From Daphnia carinata (Eukaryota; Arthropoda; Branchiopoda; Diplostraca; Daphniidae): 64,000 nucleotides of DNA. Positions 1 to 9,732 of the stretch are shown in pieces. Position numbers and translations under genes: made by a program. The notes beneath the pieces were generated by a model. That model searched no databases. It was given only the letters and a program-made list of their open reading frames with translations, and was not told the origin of the DNA. How positions within the stretch are numbered: the first letter of the stretch is position 1; each line of letters opens with the position of its first letter. The stretch covers positions 248,001-312,000 of the forward strand of contig NC_081334.1 of NCBI RefSeq assembly GCF_022539665.2. The letters are read 5' to 3'.

Positions 1-1400
1 CCACCTCTTCGGGGTCACTTTCGGTAAAGTAATCACCGTCGACGACAACGGCGCGGATCTCGTACAGTTGATTGGGTTCCAGGCCGCGTAAAATGGTGAA
101 ATTTTCGTCAAACTCATCTTCGCTTTTAATGTAGATGGTCTCGCCCTTGCGTCTGAACTGGACGAAACAGTGAGATCCCGGTTGGCCATCGACATTCGGA
201 TGCCAGACGACTTTGATGGCCGCCATACCGTTGTCCAACGTAACTTGGTTCCATGTGAATTGAGGCTGATCGGGTGGATAGGAATTGCCATTGCGAGTGC
301 TCCTTTCAATGTAACTTTGGAAATGCACAAAAACATTAGCCATCTCCATTTTCTTTTAAATTTTTTTTTTCAAAAAATGAACTTACTCTTCACCCTCGCC
401 AGCGATAGTCATAGCTTTAATGTGAAGGCGGTATTTCGTGTTGGGTTCGAGACCGGCCAATTTGGCTCGCGTCTGCGTCGGGTCTCGGATTGGCGGTTCC
501 CTATCGATCTGGGGTTCAATTTTCGTGCCTTCTACTTTCTCGTAAAAAATCTTATAACCACGCAGATTGCCGTTGGGTTCTTCAGGTTGCTTCCAGATCA
601 AATAGAAAGCTGAGGAACCAAGGGGAGCAGCTTCAAAATAGTCCACTGGTCCAGGCCCTAGAAAACAAATGAATTTTTCTGTTGTTTACATTCGTGCGAT
701 TGTCAGGTCATTCAAAACGTGATAAAGAAAAAGAAACATACTTTCTTCGGGCGTCTTGAATGAAAGAATGTCACTGGCCGGACCTCGGTAAGCCGAGTTA
801 ATGACGTGTACGAGATTGACCGTATGCGGCCAAATGACCAACTTGTTGACGAACGCCTTCGATGCGTTGCTGATCATTTCACGAGCCCGAATTTCTCCTT
901 CCTTCTCTGTCCACGTTTCGATTTTCTAACCTTTGAAGTGACCTATGTAAAAAAAAAAAAAAAAAAAAATCGATAGAAAAAAAAGCTTGTTAGTATTTTT
1001 TTAAAAAATGACCCTTAGGGAGCGATTAGTTTTTTACCTTGCACAGAGTCCGTGTTGACTGGATTCCACGAAAGGATGGCGCTTTGTTCGTCAATAATTT
1101 GGTTCAACGTGAAATTGGACGGTGCCTCTCCAGCTCTTCTCCAGAGTACCCGGTATCTTCTTGAGCTGCCACGTTGGCTTCACCAACCTGATTGAACGCC
1201 ACGACTGGAAATACAAAAGAGAGAGAAAGAGTTTGAACGACATCCAATTTTTCAATGAATAAATAAATGAATTTTACCTTTGATACGATAGCGTTTGAAA
1301 GTGGGTTGATTCGGTATGAGGATGGATAACTGTTTCCAGTCGGAAATCATATCGATGTTCCAGTCTTCTCCAGGTATGATAGGCTATGCTAGTGGGTAAA
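1..1400 (-). pseudogene. Nrg: Neuroglian-like pseudogene fragment, FN3 domains 2-5 (runs off the left edge)
   Basis: Minus-strand exons match the fibronectin type III region of neuroglian/L1CAM, a membrane cell-adhesion protein of neurons and septate junctions. In gene order I see the end of FN3-2 (about 1274-1375, reading NQPTFKRYRIKG), a piece at 1036-1205 (VVAFNQVGEANVAAQ then APSNFTLNQII), FN3-3 (about 741-933, with WTEKEGEIRARE), FN3-4 (about 388-657, APLGSSAFYLIWKQPEEPNG) and FN3-5 (1 to about 294). Introns are short with GT/AG borders. Three defects are visible: a frameshift between the YSGEEL and APSNF segments near 1130; a TAG stop at about 926 where the family has Tyr (GHFKG-stop-KIETW); and absence of everything upstream of FN3-2. 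The transmembrane exon would lie left of the window. I am confident of the family and fairly confident it is a pseudogene, unless the assembly is faulty. Confidence 0.8.
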
Positions 1401-2070
1401 TGTTCCACAGACAGACATTCGTTTGTTGAGTTGGAAGGTTGAAGTGTGTCTAGCAACTTCAGGTTCTCATTGTGTGTCATTTCTAGTTGTATTTTATCTT
1501 TGTGATCGTCATTTTGCAAAGTGTTAATAACTGTTGATCCTATTAAGAATATCTCCTATTTCCATTGATCGTAGGGAACAGCAAAGCTGATCAGAGATGT
1601 CGGATTTAAAGAATGATCTACTCATGACTGAACAATTCAGCTGTACGCCTCCTCCTCCACACAACGAGAAACTGAATTGACAGGTTAGTTTTTTGGTTTT
1701 CATCGTTTCGTGGTGCAATTTAACAAAGCTTAGCGAGCGACTAGTTACGTGTTTAAACTCTGGGCTGCCAATTTTGAGGCAGAAAGACATAGTGCAAGTA
1801 AGACGTTCCACACACATGTTATCAAAGTTCGTGCTTCTAACTGTTTCGTAAAACGAGGCGTTGGCCTCATTGTAGCCCCTGCAATCACTAATGGTCTTTA
1901 GAATATATGTTATCTGCCTACACGATTCGGCATCGTATCGTGGGTTAATTTCTTTGTTTTTCCTTAGTTATTCGAGAACAGGTAAAAGTTAAATTTGCCA
2001 ATCAGCGCTTGTTATTAATCACATTGATGTCATGGCGTAGAATTGTTTTGTCCTATTGTGTCAATACATA
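1400..2070. other. Intergenic stretch with no recognisable feature
   Basis: Between the neuroglian fragment and the tRNA-Gly-like sequence I find no domain-bearing reading frame and no clear repeat. The short frames here carry no recognisable motif. Confidence 0.5.
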
Positions 2071-2137
2071 GCATTGATGGTTCAATTGTAGAATGGGTGC
2101 CTCCCATGCACGTGATCCGGTTCGATTCCCGGCCAAT
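2071..2137 (+). tRNA. tRNA-Gly(CCC)-like sequence truncated at its 3' end
   Basis: The stretch begins GCATTGATGGTTC, has a CTCCCAT anticodon loop (anticodon CCC) and a T-arm GGTTCGATTCCCGGCCAA, as in arthropod tRNA-Gly. The acceptor stem should close with ATGC, but the sequence stops after CCAA, where the Helitron-type array begins with TC. The T-stem also appears to have lost one G and the outermost anticodon-stem pair is G-G. It is therefore probably a tRNA pseudogene, or a tRNA-derived repeat head, hit by the insertion. Confidence 0.6.
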
Positions 2138-3645
2138 CTATACTCTATAAAAAAACAAGGAAATTGGAGGTGGAGCCCGTCACGCTGTGCATTTGTCGTG
2201 ATTGGCTGGCGTCAAAACCGCCGCTTGCTTCTGTGATTGGCTGGCGCCAAAACCGCCGTCTGCTACAGCTAATTGGTGGGATGAGCATTTGGAAAACTAA
2301 ACTGCAGGTGGAATTGCGGATTTGGGCAATTTTTCAGTCTATGGGCTTTGCGTTAACGGGTGGGCAACGGCACATAAAGCTGACGGGCAGGGCGTATTAT
2401 TCTTATTTTATTTTAATTAATTTTAAATTTATTTTATTTTATTAGTTTTATTTATTATTTTTATTGGCCACTACAAGGCGTTTTGGCGGGCAGAGAGTGG
2501 TACGACGGGCAACAACGGCGAGTTTCCTGGCGATCAAAGTGGGTTGACGGGCAGAGGCAAAAAGTGAGTGGACAGGCAACTAAACGGGCCTTTTGATGGA
2601 CAGAAACTGTACAATAGGTCGGGAAAATGCAATTTTTTATTCTGCGGGCTTGGCTTAAAACTGGTGGGCGCTACAATAGGTAAGCCGACGGGCAGAAATT
2701 GTACGGTGGAAGACGGGCAACTACAGCGGCTTTTTGGTGGGCAAGGGGGTTGACGGGCAGAGAATATTCGAGAAAAGACGGGCAGAGGGAAAACGTGGGT
2801 GGACGGCAACTACAGCGGACGTTTTTTGGGCTGAGACTGCAAGGGAAAGACGGGCAAAAGCAAATGAAAATGTCAATGCGCCACTATAGCATTCGTTTTG
2901 GCGGGTAGCGAGTGGGGTGACGGGCAGAGATGGGATCGAGGGGCAGCGAGTGGGTCGACGGGCAGCGAGGGGGTCGACGAGCAGCGAAGGGGTCGACGGG
3001 CAGTTAGGGGTTCGACGGGCAGCGAGTGGGTCGACGGGCAGTTAGGGGGCCGACGAGCAGTGAGAGGGTCAACGGGCAGCGAGTGGGTCGACGGGCACTC
3101 AGGGGACCGACAGACAGTGAGAGGGTCGACGGGTAGTAAGAGGGTCGACGGGCAGTTAGAAGGTCGACCGGCAATAACAGCGGGCTTCTTAGCGGGCAGA
3201 AGCAAAAAATGAGTGAACGGACAACTATAGCGGGGGTTTGGACAGGCCGAGACTGTGACGAAAGGGTGGGCAAATGCAAAAAAGGTAGATGTCCCCCAGC
3301 AGGCATTTTTGTGGGCACAATGTGAGTTGACGGGCAGAGTGTGGGTTAACGGGCAGAGAGGGGGTCGACGGGCAAAGAGTGGTTTGACGGGCAAAGAGTG
3401 GTTTGACGGGCAGAGAGGGGGTCGACGGATAACTTCAGCTGGGTTCGTGGCCGGCAGAAAAGTCAGGTGATGGACGGGCAGAAACAGGGAGTGGATCGGC
3501 GGGCAAGAAAGGGAAACTCCTAATTTGTAATAGGAATTAGTGGTAGACGGGAAAAACAATAAATGTGGATCGATTGTCTTAAAAATAGCGTTAATTACGC
3601 TAGCGCCACCTATACCCCGGCCCTGGACGGGCCCAAAGTTACTAG
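2137..3645 (+). mobile_element. Non-autonomous Helitron-type unit 1
   Basis: The unit starts TCTATACTCTATAAAA and ends with a GGCCC-TGGAC-GGGCC hairpin, a short spacer, then CTAG. The 5' TC, the 3' hairpin followed by CTRR, and insertion between A and T are the recognised Helitron signature. There is no Rep/helicase reading frame, so it is non-autonomous. The interior has an AT-rich segment (about 2385-2470) and a long GC-rich minisatellite. The long reading frames over the minisatellite follow from a stop-free 19-bp repeat and are not genes. Confidence 0.65.
2925..3200 (+). repeat. 19-bp minisatellite (GGGCAGCGAGTGGGTCGAC) in unit 1
   Basis: Successive 19-bp copies can be read directly, with variation mainly at AGCGAGTGG / AGTTAGGGG. 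Most copies contain the palindrome GTCGAC. Because 19 is not a multiple of 3 and the monomer lacks stops, all frames on both strands stay open, which creates spurious frames encoding a 19-residue pseudo-repeat. Confidence 0.85.
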
Positions 3646-5871
3646 TCTATACTCTATAAAAAAACAAGGAAATTGGAGGTGGAGCCTGTGTCTGTGACTT
3701 TGTGCTTTTGTTTTGATTGGCTGGCATCAAAACCGCCATCGGCTGCTGTGATTGGCTGGCGCCAAAACCGCCGTCTGCTACAGTGAATTGGTGGAATGGG
3801 GATTTGGAAAACTAAACTGCGGGTAGAGTTGCGGATTTAGGCAATTTTTCAATCTACGGGCTTTGCGTAAATGGCACGTAAGCTGACGGGCAGGGCATTT
3901 TATTATTATTATTCTAATTAATTTTTAATTAATTAAATTTTATTTTATTAGTTTTATATATTATTTTTATTGGCCACTACGGCAGGCGTTTTGGCGGGCA
4001 AAGAGGAGGGTCGTTGGGCAACAACGGCGAGTTCTTGGCGAGCAAAGTGGGTTGACGGGCAGAGGCAAAAAGTGAGTGGACAGGCAACTAAACGGGCCTT
4101 TTGAGGGGCAGAGACTGTACAATAAGTCGGATAAATACAATTTTTTTGTCTACGAGCTTAAAACGAGTGGGCGCTACAGTAGGTAAGTCGACGGGCAACT
4201 ACAGCATGTTTTTTTGGTGGGCAAAGGGGGTTGACGGGCATAGACTATTCGAGAAAAGACGGGCAGAGGGAAAAAGTGGTTGGACGGCAACTACAGCGGG
4301 CGTTTTCTGGGCTAGGACTGCGAGGGAAAGACGGGCAAAAGCAAATGGAAAAGTCAATGGGCCACTATAGCAGTCGTTTTGGCGGGCAGCGAGTGGGGTG
4401 ACGGGCAGAGAGGGGATCGACGGGCAGCGAGTGGGCTGAGGGGCAGCGAGTGGTTCGATGGCAGCGAGTGGGCCGACGGTAAGCGCGTGGGCCGACGGGC
4501 AGATGAGTGGGTCGACGGGCAGAGATTGGGTCGACGGGCAACAACAGCCAGTTTCTTAGTGGGCAAAGGGGGTTGACGGGCATAGACTATTCGAGAAAAG
4601 ACGGGCAGAGGGAAAAAGTGGTTGGACGGCAACTACAGCGGGCGTTTTCTGGGCTAGGACTACGAAGGAAAGACGGGCAAAAGCAAATGGAAAAGTCAAT
4701 GGGCCACTATAGCAGGCGTTTTGGCGGGCAGCGAGTGGGGTGACGGGCAGAGAGGGGATCGACGGGCAGCGAGTGGGCTGAGGGGCAGCGAGTGGCTCGA
4801 TGGGCAGCGAGTGGGTCGACGGTAAGCGCGTGGGCGGACGGGCAGATGAGTGGGTCGACGGGCAGCGAATGGGCCAACGGTCAGCAGGTGGGTCGACGGG
4901 CAGTGAGAGGGTCGCCGGCAAAGAGGGGGCCGACGGGCAGCGAGTGGGTCGACGGGCAGCGAGTGAGTCGACGGGCAGCGAGTGGGTCGGCGGGCAGTTA
5001 GAGGGCCGACGGGCAGTTAGAGGGTCGACGGGCAATAACAGCGGGCTTATTAGCGGGCAGAAGCAAAAAATGAGTGGACGGACAACTATAGCGGGGGTTT
5101 TGACGGGCCAAGACTGTGACGAAAGGGTGGGGAAAAAAAGGTAGATATCCCCAGCAAGCATTTTCGCGGGCACAATGTGAGTTGACGGGCAGAATGTGGG
5201 TTGATGGGCAGAGAGGGGGTCGACGGCCAAAGAGTGACGGGCAGGGCGTTTTATTATAATTATTCTAATTTTATTAATTTTATTAGTTTTATTTATTATT
5301 TTTATTGGCCACTACGGCAGGCGTTTTGGCGGGCAGAGAGGGGGTCGACGGGCAACAACGGCGGGTTTCTTGGCGAGCAAAGTGGGTTGAAGGACAGAGG
5401 CAAGAAGTAAGTGGAGAGGCAATTAAAGCAGGTCAATTGACGGGCAGAGACTGTACAATAGGACGGATAAATGCAATTTTTTAGTCTACGGACTTGGTTT
5501 AAAACGGGTGGGGCAAATGGAAAAAATGTAGGTGGGCCTCTAAAGCAGGCGTTTTGGCGGGCAGATAGTGGGTTGACCGGCAGAGAGAGGGTTAACGGGC
5601 AGAGAGTGGGTTGACGGGCAGAGGGTGGTTTGACGGACAGAGAGGGGGTCGACGGGCAACTTCAGCTGGTATCTTGACGGGCAGAGAATGTGAGGGGGTG
5701 GACGGGGAAAATCAATGAATGGGTTGGCGGGTAAGACAGGGGAACCCTTGATTGCGAAAAAAATTAAAAGTAGACGGCGAAAAAATGGAGTGGAATAATT
5801 TTCTCGGAAACAGCGTAAGGATACGCTAGCGTTACCTATACCCCGGCCCTGGACGGGCCCAACGTTACTAG
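3646..5871 (+). mobile_element. Non-autonomous Helitron-type unit 2
   Basis: It starts at TCTATACTC immediately after the CTAG of unit 1 and ends with the same CCCCGGCCCTGGACGGGCC hairpin and CTAG at 5868-5871. It is longer than unit 1 because the minisatellite has expanded. A block of about 240 bp starting at 4221 recurs from 4563, an offset of 342 bp, which is exactly 18 x 19. Unequal exchange or slippage in register with the 19-mer would explain this. Confidence 0.65.
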
Positions 5872-6838
5872 GACGTATAAATGCAATTTTTTAGTATTGG
5901 TTTAAAACCGGTGGGCGCTACAATAGGTAATCCGACGGGCAGAGACTGTACGGTGGAAGACAAGCAACTACAGCGGGTTTTTTGGTGGGCAAAGGGGGTT
6001 GACGGGCAGAGGCTATTCAAGAAAAGATAGGCAGAGGGAAAATATGGGTGGACGGGCAACTACAGCGGGCGTTTTCCTGGCTGAGACTATGAGGGAAAGA
6101 TGGGCAAAAGCAAATGAAAAGGTGAATGGGCAACTATAGCAGTCGTTTTGGCGGGCAGCAAGTGGGCCAACGGGCAGCGAGTGAGTCGACGGGCAGAGAA
6201 GGGGCCCACGCGAGTGGGCGATTGGAAGAGAGGGGGCCAACGGGCAGTGAGGGAGCTGATGGGCAGTGAGGGGGCCGACGGGCAGCGAGTGGGTCGACGG
6301 GCAGAAAGGGGGCTGACGGGCAGTGAGGGGCCGACGGGCCGAGAGTGGGTCGACTGGCCGAGAGTGGGCCGACGGGCAGAGAGTGGGTCGACGGGCAACA
6401 ACAGCGAATTTCTTGGTGGGCAAAGTGGGTTGACGGGCGAGGAAAGGCGGGCAGAGGCAACAAGTGGGTGAACGGGCAATTATAGCGGACGTTTGACGGA
6501 CGGCGACTGGACAAAAGGACGGGCAAATGGAAAAAATGTAGATGCGCCTCTAAAGCAGGCGTTTTGGCGGACAGTTAGTGGGTTGACGGGCAGAGAGTGG
6601 GTTAACGGGCAGAGAATGGGTTGACGGGCAGTGGGTGGTTTGACGGGCAGAGAAAGTGAGGGGGTGGACGGGCAGAATCAATGAGTGGGTTGGCGGGTAA
6701 GACAGGGGAACCCTTGATTGCCAAAAAAATTAAAAGTAGATGGGCGAAAAAATGGAGTGGAATCATTTTCTTAGAAATAGCGTAAGGATACGCTAGCGCC
6801 ACCTATACCCCGGCCCTGGACGGGCCCAACGTTACTAG
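5872..6838 (+). mobile_element. Helitron-type unit 3, 5'-truncated
   Basis: It begins inside the unit, at a point equivalent to the GACGGATAAATGCAATTTTTTAG segment of the other units, and ends with the standard hairpin and CTAG (6835-6838). It holds another block of the 19-bp minisatellite at about 6150-6410. The missing 5' end suggests recombination within the array rather than independent insertion. Confidence 0.6.
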
Positions 6839-7294
6839 TCTATACTCTATAAAACAACAAGGAAATTGGAGGTGGAGCCTGTCACGCTGTGCATTTGTTG
6901 TAATTGGCTGGCGTCAAAACCGCCGTCTGCTATAGTGAATTGGTGGGATGGGCATTTGGAAGACTACACTGCGGGTGAAATTGCGGAATCGGGTAATTTT
7001 CCAGTCTACGGGCTTGGCGGTCAACGGCACGTAAGCTGACGGGCAGGGCATTTTATTATTATTATTCTAATTAATTTTATTAATTTTATTAGTTTTATTT
7101 ATTATTTTTATTGGCCACTACGGCAGGCGTTTTGGCGGGCAGAGAGGGGGTCGACGGGCAACAACGGCGGGTTTCTTGGGAAGCAAAGTGGGTTGAAGGA
7201 CAGAGGCAAGAAATAAGTGGGCAGGCAACTAAAACGGGTCTTTTGACGGGCAGAGACTGTACAATAGGACGGATAAATGCAATTTTTTAGTCTA
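6839..7294 (+). mobile_element. Helitron-type unit 4, 3'-truncated
   Basis: It begins TCTATACTCTATAAAA directly after the CTAG of unit 3 and follows the other units through the AT-rich segment and the first minisatellite copies. It stops at about 7294 (AATTTTTTAGTCT), where unrelated sequence starts. The terminal hairpin and CTAG are absent. Confidence 0.6.
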
Positions 7295-7295
7295 G

Positions 7296-7371
7296 AAAGG
7301 TAAAAGTTATTATTTTGCCTTTTATTATTTTACTTTTTAAAAGGTAAAATAATAACTCAAAAACCTTTCGA
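7296..7371. repeat. AT-rich perfect-like hairpin at the edge of the Helitron array
   Basis: AGTTATTATTTTGCCTTTT (7305-7323) pairs with AAAAGGTAAAATAATAACT (7339-7357) with one mismatch. The stem continues outward through GAAAGGT / ACCTTTC. It starts exactly where unit 4 is cut. It could be a small foldback element or the breakpoint itself. Confidence 0.6.
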
Positions 7372-7965
7372 ATCATTATCTTTTATCCATAATCATATGT
7401 TTTTATGAATCTCTAGAAAATTCCGTCATTTCACAGCCAAATTTGTTTTCTTTTGGTGAAATTGCGGATTCAATAATATGCTGAAAGATTTTGCTACTTA
7501 ACGCTACCAATAAATCGAAAATTTAATTACTTACGCATCTTTAGTATTTAAATTAACTATTCATTTTCTGGGATGTTGTAGTTCTGTTTAATACCCATTA
7601 TTTCCAATTAGTTAGATTATCTGAGGTTACAAAACAATAAAAAACTAACTAAAAGCTGCCATAATGGCGAATAAATTTTGAATTTTTACTCAAAAAGCCT
7701 CTCGTTCGGCTATTTATCGTAATTAGAAAGCATAACTTTTCCGAAATAATGTAGATCTCTTATGTAGCTATGTTTTTATAAAATTGGAATTAATTTATAT
7801 TAGTATTTTTATATGCAAATTCAAAGCTTAATGGCTAAAGTAGCGTTTCAAATTTCCGACCTTGAAGGCGTCCATTATTGCCGCCAGTCGATATTGCCTG
7901 GGGCTACTTGACCAAAATTGGCCAATAGAAAAAAAGTGTAGTCACCCCAGCAGACGAAATTTAAA
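7372..7965. other. AT-rich stretch without a recognisable gene
   Basis: I see no coding frame with a known motif and no clear repeat between the hairpin and the inverted-repeat element. Confidence 0.5.
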
Positions 7966-7969
7966 TGTC

Positions 7970-8440
7970 AAAACCAGAGTCATAGAGAGTATGGTACATG
8001 ATCTCCATGTTAAAATTTCCATAAGGGAATTTCCCCAAGACACACGATGTGCCGTGCAAAAAACACTGCCCTCTAGTGGCAGAATTGTAAACTGTACATG
8101 ATTAACCTTATTGTAATTAGAATTACAATGAGGAAAAATGCATCTTTTCCTGTTTTTCTTGGGCATTTTACTCACACAGCCCCCTACCTTATTTGGAAAC
8201 AATGTGCTTTCTGGGTTTTTACAATGGCGGAATGAGAATTTCATTATTCAGTTAAACATGTAGTGCGTAGGTGGCAGGGTTTTTTGCACGGGGACCGGTT
8301 TTCATTGGCTCTTAAGCGGGTGGGGTGGTTGGAGGGTGGTTGGGAGGAATCGTCAAACTCGAGGACACTTTCGAGAAATTCCTTATGGCAGTTATAACAT
8401 GGAGATCATCTACCATATTCTCTATGACTCTGGTCAAAGC
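7970..8440. mobile_element. Inverted-repeat element (MITE-like) with a CTCF-type site
   Basis: CAGAGTCATAGAGAGTATGG at about 7976 recurs in reverse complement at about 8410-8436. The two arms of about 65 bp share a diverged GATCTCCATGTTA...CCATAAGGAATTTC sequence. The interior contains CTGCCCTCTAGTGG (8066-8079) and a palindromic ATTGTAATTAGAATTACAAT. No transposase is present and I could not settle a target-site duplication, so the class is open. Confidence 0.5.
8066..8079 (-). promoter_or_regulatory. Candidate CTCF-type insulator motif
   Basis: On the minus strand this reads CCACTAGAGGGCAG, which fits the vertebrate/arthropod CTCF core consensus (CCASYAGRKGGCRS) at every position. Binding is inference, and 14-bp motifs can occur by chance. 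Confidence 0.4.
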
Positions 8441-8512
8441 CGGTGTGTAAGCGATTTAGCGCAAGAAAAAAAAGTGCTTTGGTTAGAAGGGGCTTCGTAA
8501 AACCATTGGCTT

Positions 8513-8557
8513 AAGCCAACTGTTTGGCTCAATGCGAGAGCCAAACGGTTGGCTAGG
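8513..8557. repeat. Short hairpin (AGCCAAC...GTTGGCT)
   Basis: AGCCAACTGTTTGGCTC and GAGCCAAACGGTTGGCT form a stem of about 17 bp with one mismatch and a short loop. It lies just upstream of the segment shared with the copy at 30.9 kb. Confidence 0.6.
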
Positions 8558-8589
8558 AGACGGAGACCAAGTTGGTTAAAACAGTAAAC

Positions 8590-9732
8590 TACGACCGAAC
8601 AAAAACAGAATTCTCAGTTGGATCGTGTATACTGCTGTTTTCTTTAAGATAATTAAACCAAAACACTTTCCCGGAATTTTCCAAAGTTTTCTGGTGCCCT
8701 AAATACTTTTCTTAGATATTAATTCTCTTTAACAGATTATCAATTCAAAACAGATTTCAAATCAATAGAACGGATTTTCCAGGGGATGTCCTAATGGCGT
8801 TTATTAATAATTAGATTCATAAACGTACGGGACATAAGGAACGATGGGCGTTAAGGAAAAAACAAGAATAACATTGTGGACAGCACGTGAAAAAGCATTT
8901 CAAACATTGCCTACCTCCTGTCCAAAAACAAGATCACCTCATGAATTCTAATTACTTAGACGTTGCCTCATGAAAACATTGTGTCACAATTAACTGTGGT
9001 CGAAGTAATGATTCATTTTCTCTTGAGGCCGGAGGTGGCGGCTCGCCTGCCCCCGAAATCAAGTGGATCCACAATGGCAAACCGATCGAAGAGACGGCCG
9101 TAAACCTGCGCCGCAAAGTTTTTCCCAATCGCATCGTCATCGAGCGGCTGCTGAAGGGCGAAACACGGCAACTACGATGCAAAGCCACCAACAGCATCGG
9201 CTACGTCTACGAGGATGTCTACTTGAACGTGTTGGCGTTGGCGCCCGTCATCGAAAACGCACCGGACGACACGGCCACCGTCGACGGATCGGCCGTCAAT
9301 CTGACGTGCGAAGTCTTTGGCTTGCCCAAACCGCGCGTCAAATGGATCCGCGACGGGTTGGAATTGACGTGCGGCCGCTATCGCGTTATGGACAGCGGTG
9401 ATCTGGAAATTAGGTATACCGCCTTTTGTTTTGGTTTTTAAAGATAAGTTTACGTCCTATCGTGGCGCTTTTTTTGAACGGAAGAAAACGATATTCAAAT
9501 TGTATTGTGAGGCCAGCTACTTTTGACGTCCTCTTCCCCCCTCTTCTTTTCCAACCGCATTTTTCGCTTCCGGTCTAAACAGCTGGGCTATTGTTTAAGA
9601 AATGGTCCAATAATTCGGGCGTGTTGCGTATCAATCTGCACGTTTTTCTCACTCTGCATCGTATACTTTATTAATAGAATTTATTTTTCATATTCTTTTC
9701 TTAGGGATGTGACCTTTACAGACGCTGGTGTA
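8590..9732 (+). pseudogene. Nrg: Neuroglian-like copy A, upstream flank and Ig domain exons (5' part)
   Basis: From about 9025 the plus strand encodes Ig domains of neuroglian: GGGSPAPEIKWIHNGKPIEE, then YEDVYLNVLALAPVIENAPD, then an Ig domain with LTCEVFGLPKPRVKWIRDG and a donor after SGDLEIR (about 9411). The next exon begins RDVTFTDAGV at about 9705 and is cut at 9732 by a 2.36-kb insertion. The copy at 30.9 kb reads KGDTGNYGC where this one reads KGETRQLRC, indicating local frame slippage here. Non-coding flank back to about 8590 is also shared with the 30.9-kb copy, so this was a genomic duplication, not a retrocopy. Confidence 0.8.

Noticed and set aside
170-613. Plus-strand frame across the neuroglian FN3 exons
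   Set aside because: It is antisense to clear FN3 coding sequence on the minus strand and has no motif of its own.
2873-5230. Long reading frames over the GC-rich minisatellite, such as 2873-3559 (-) and 4556-5230 (-)
   Set aside because: The 19-bp monomer has no stop in any frame, so open frames appear on both strands as an artefact. The translations are shifted copies of the same repeat with no start context or family match.
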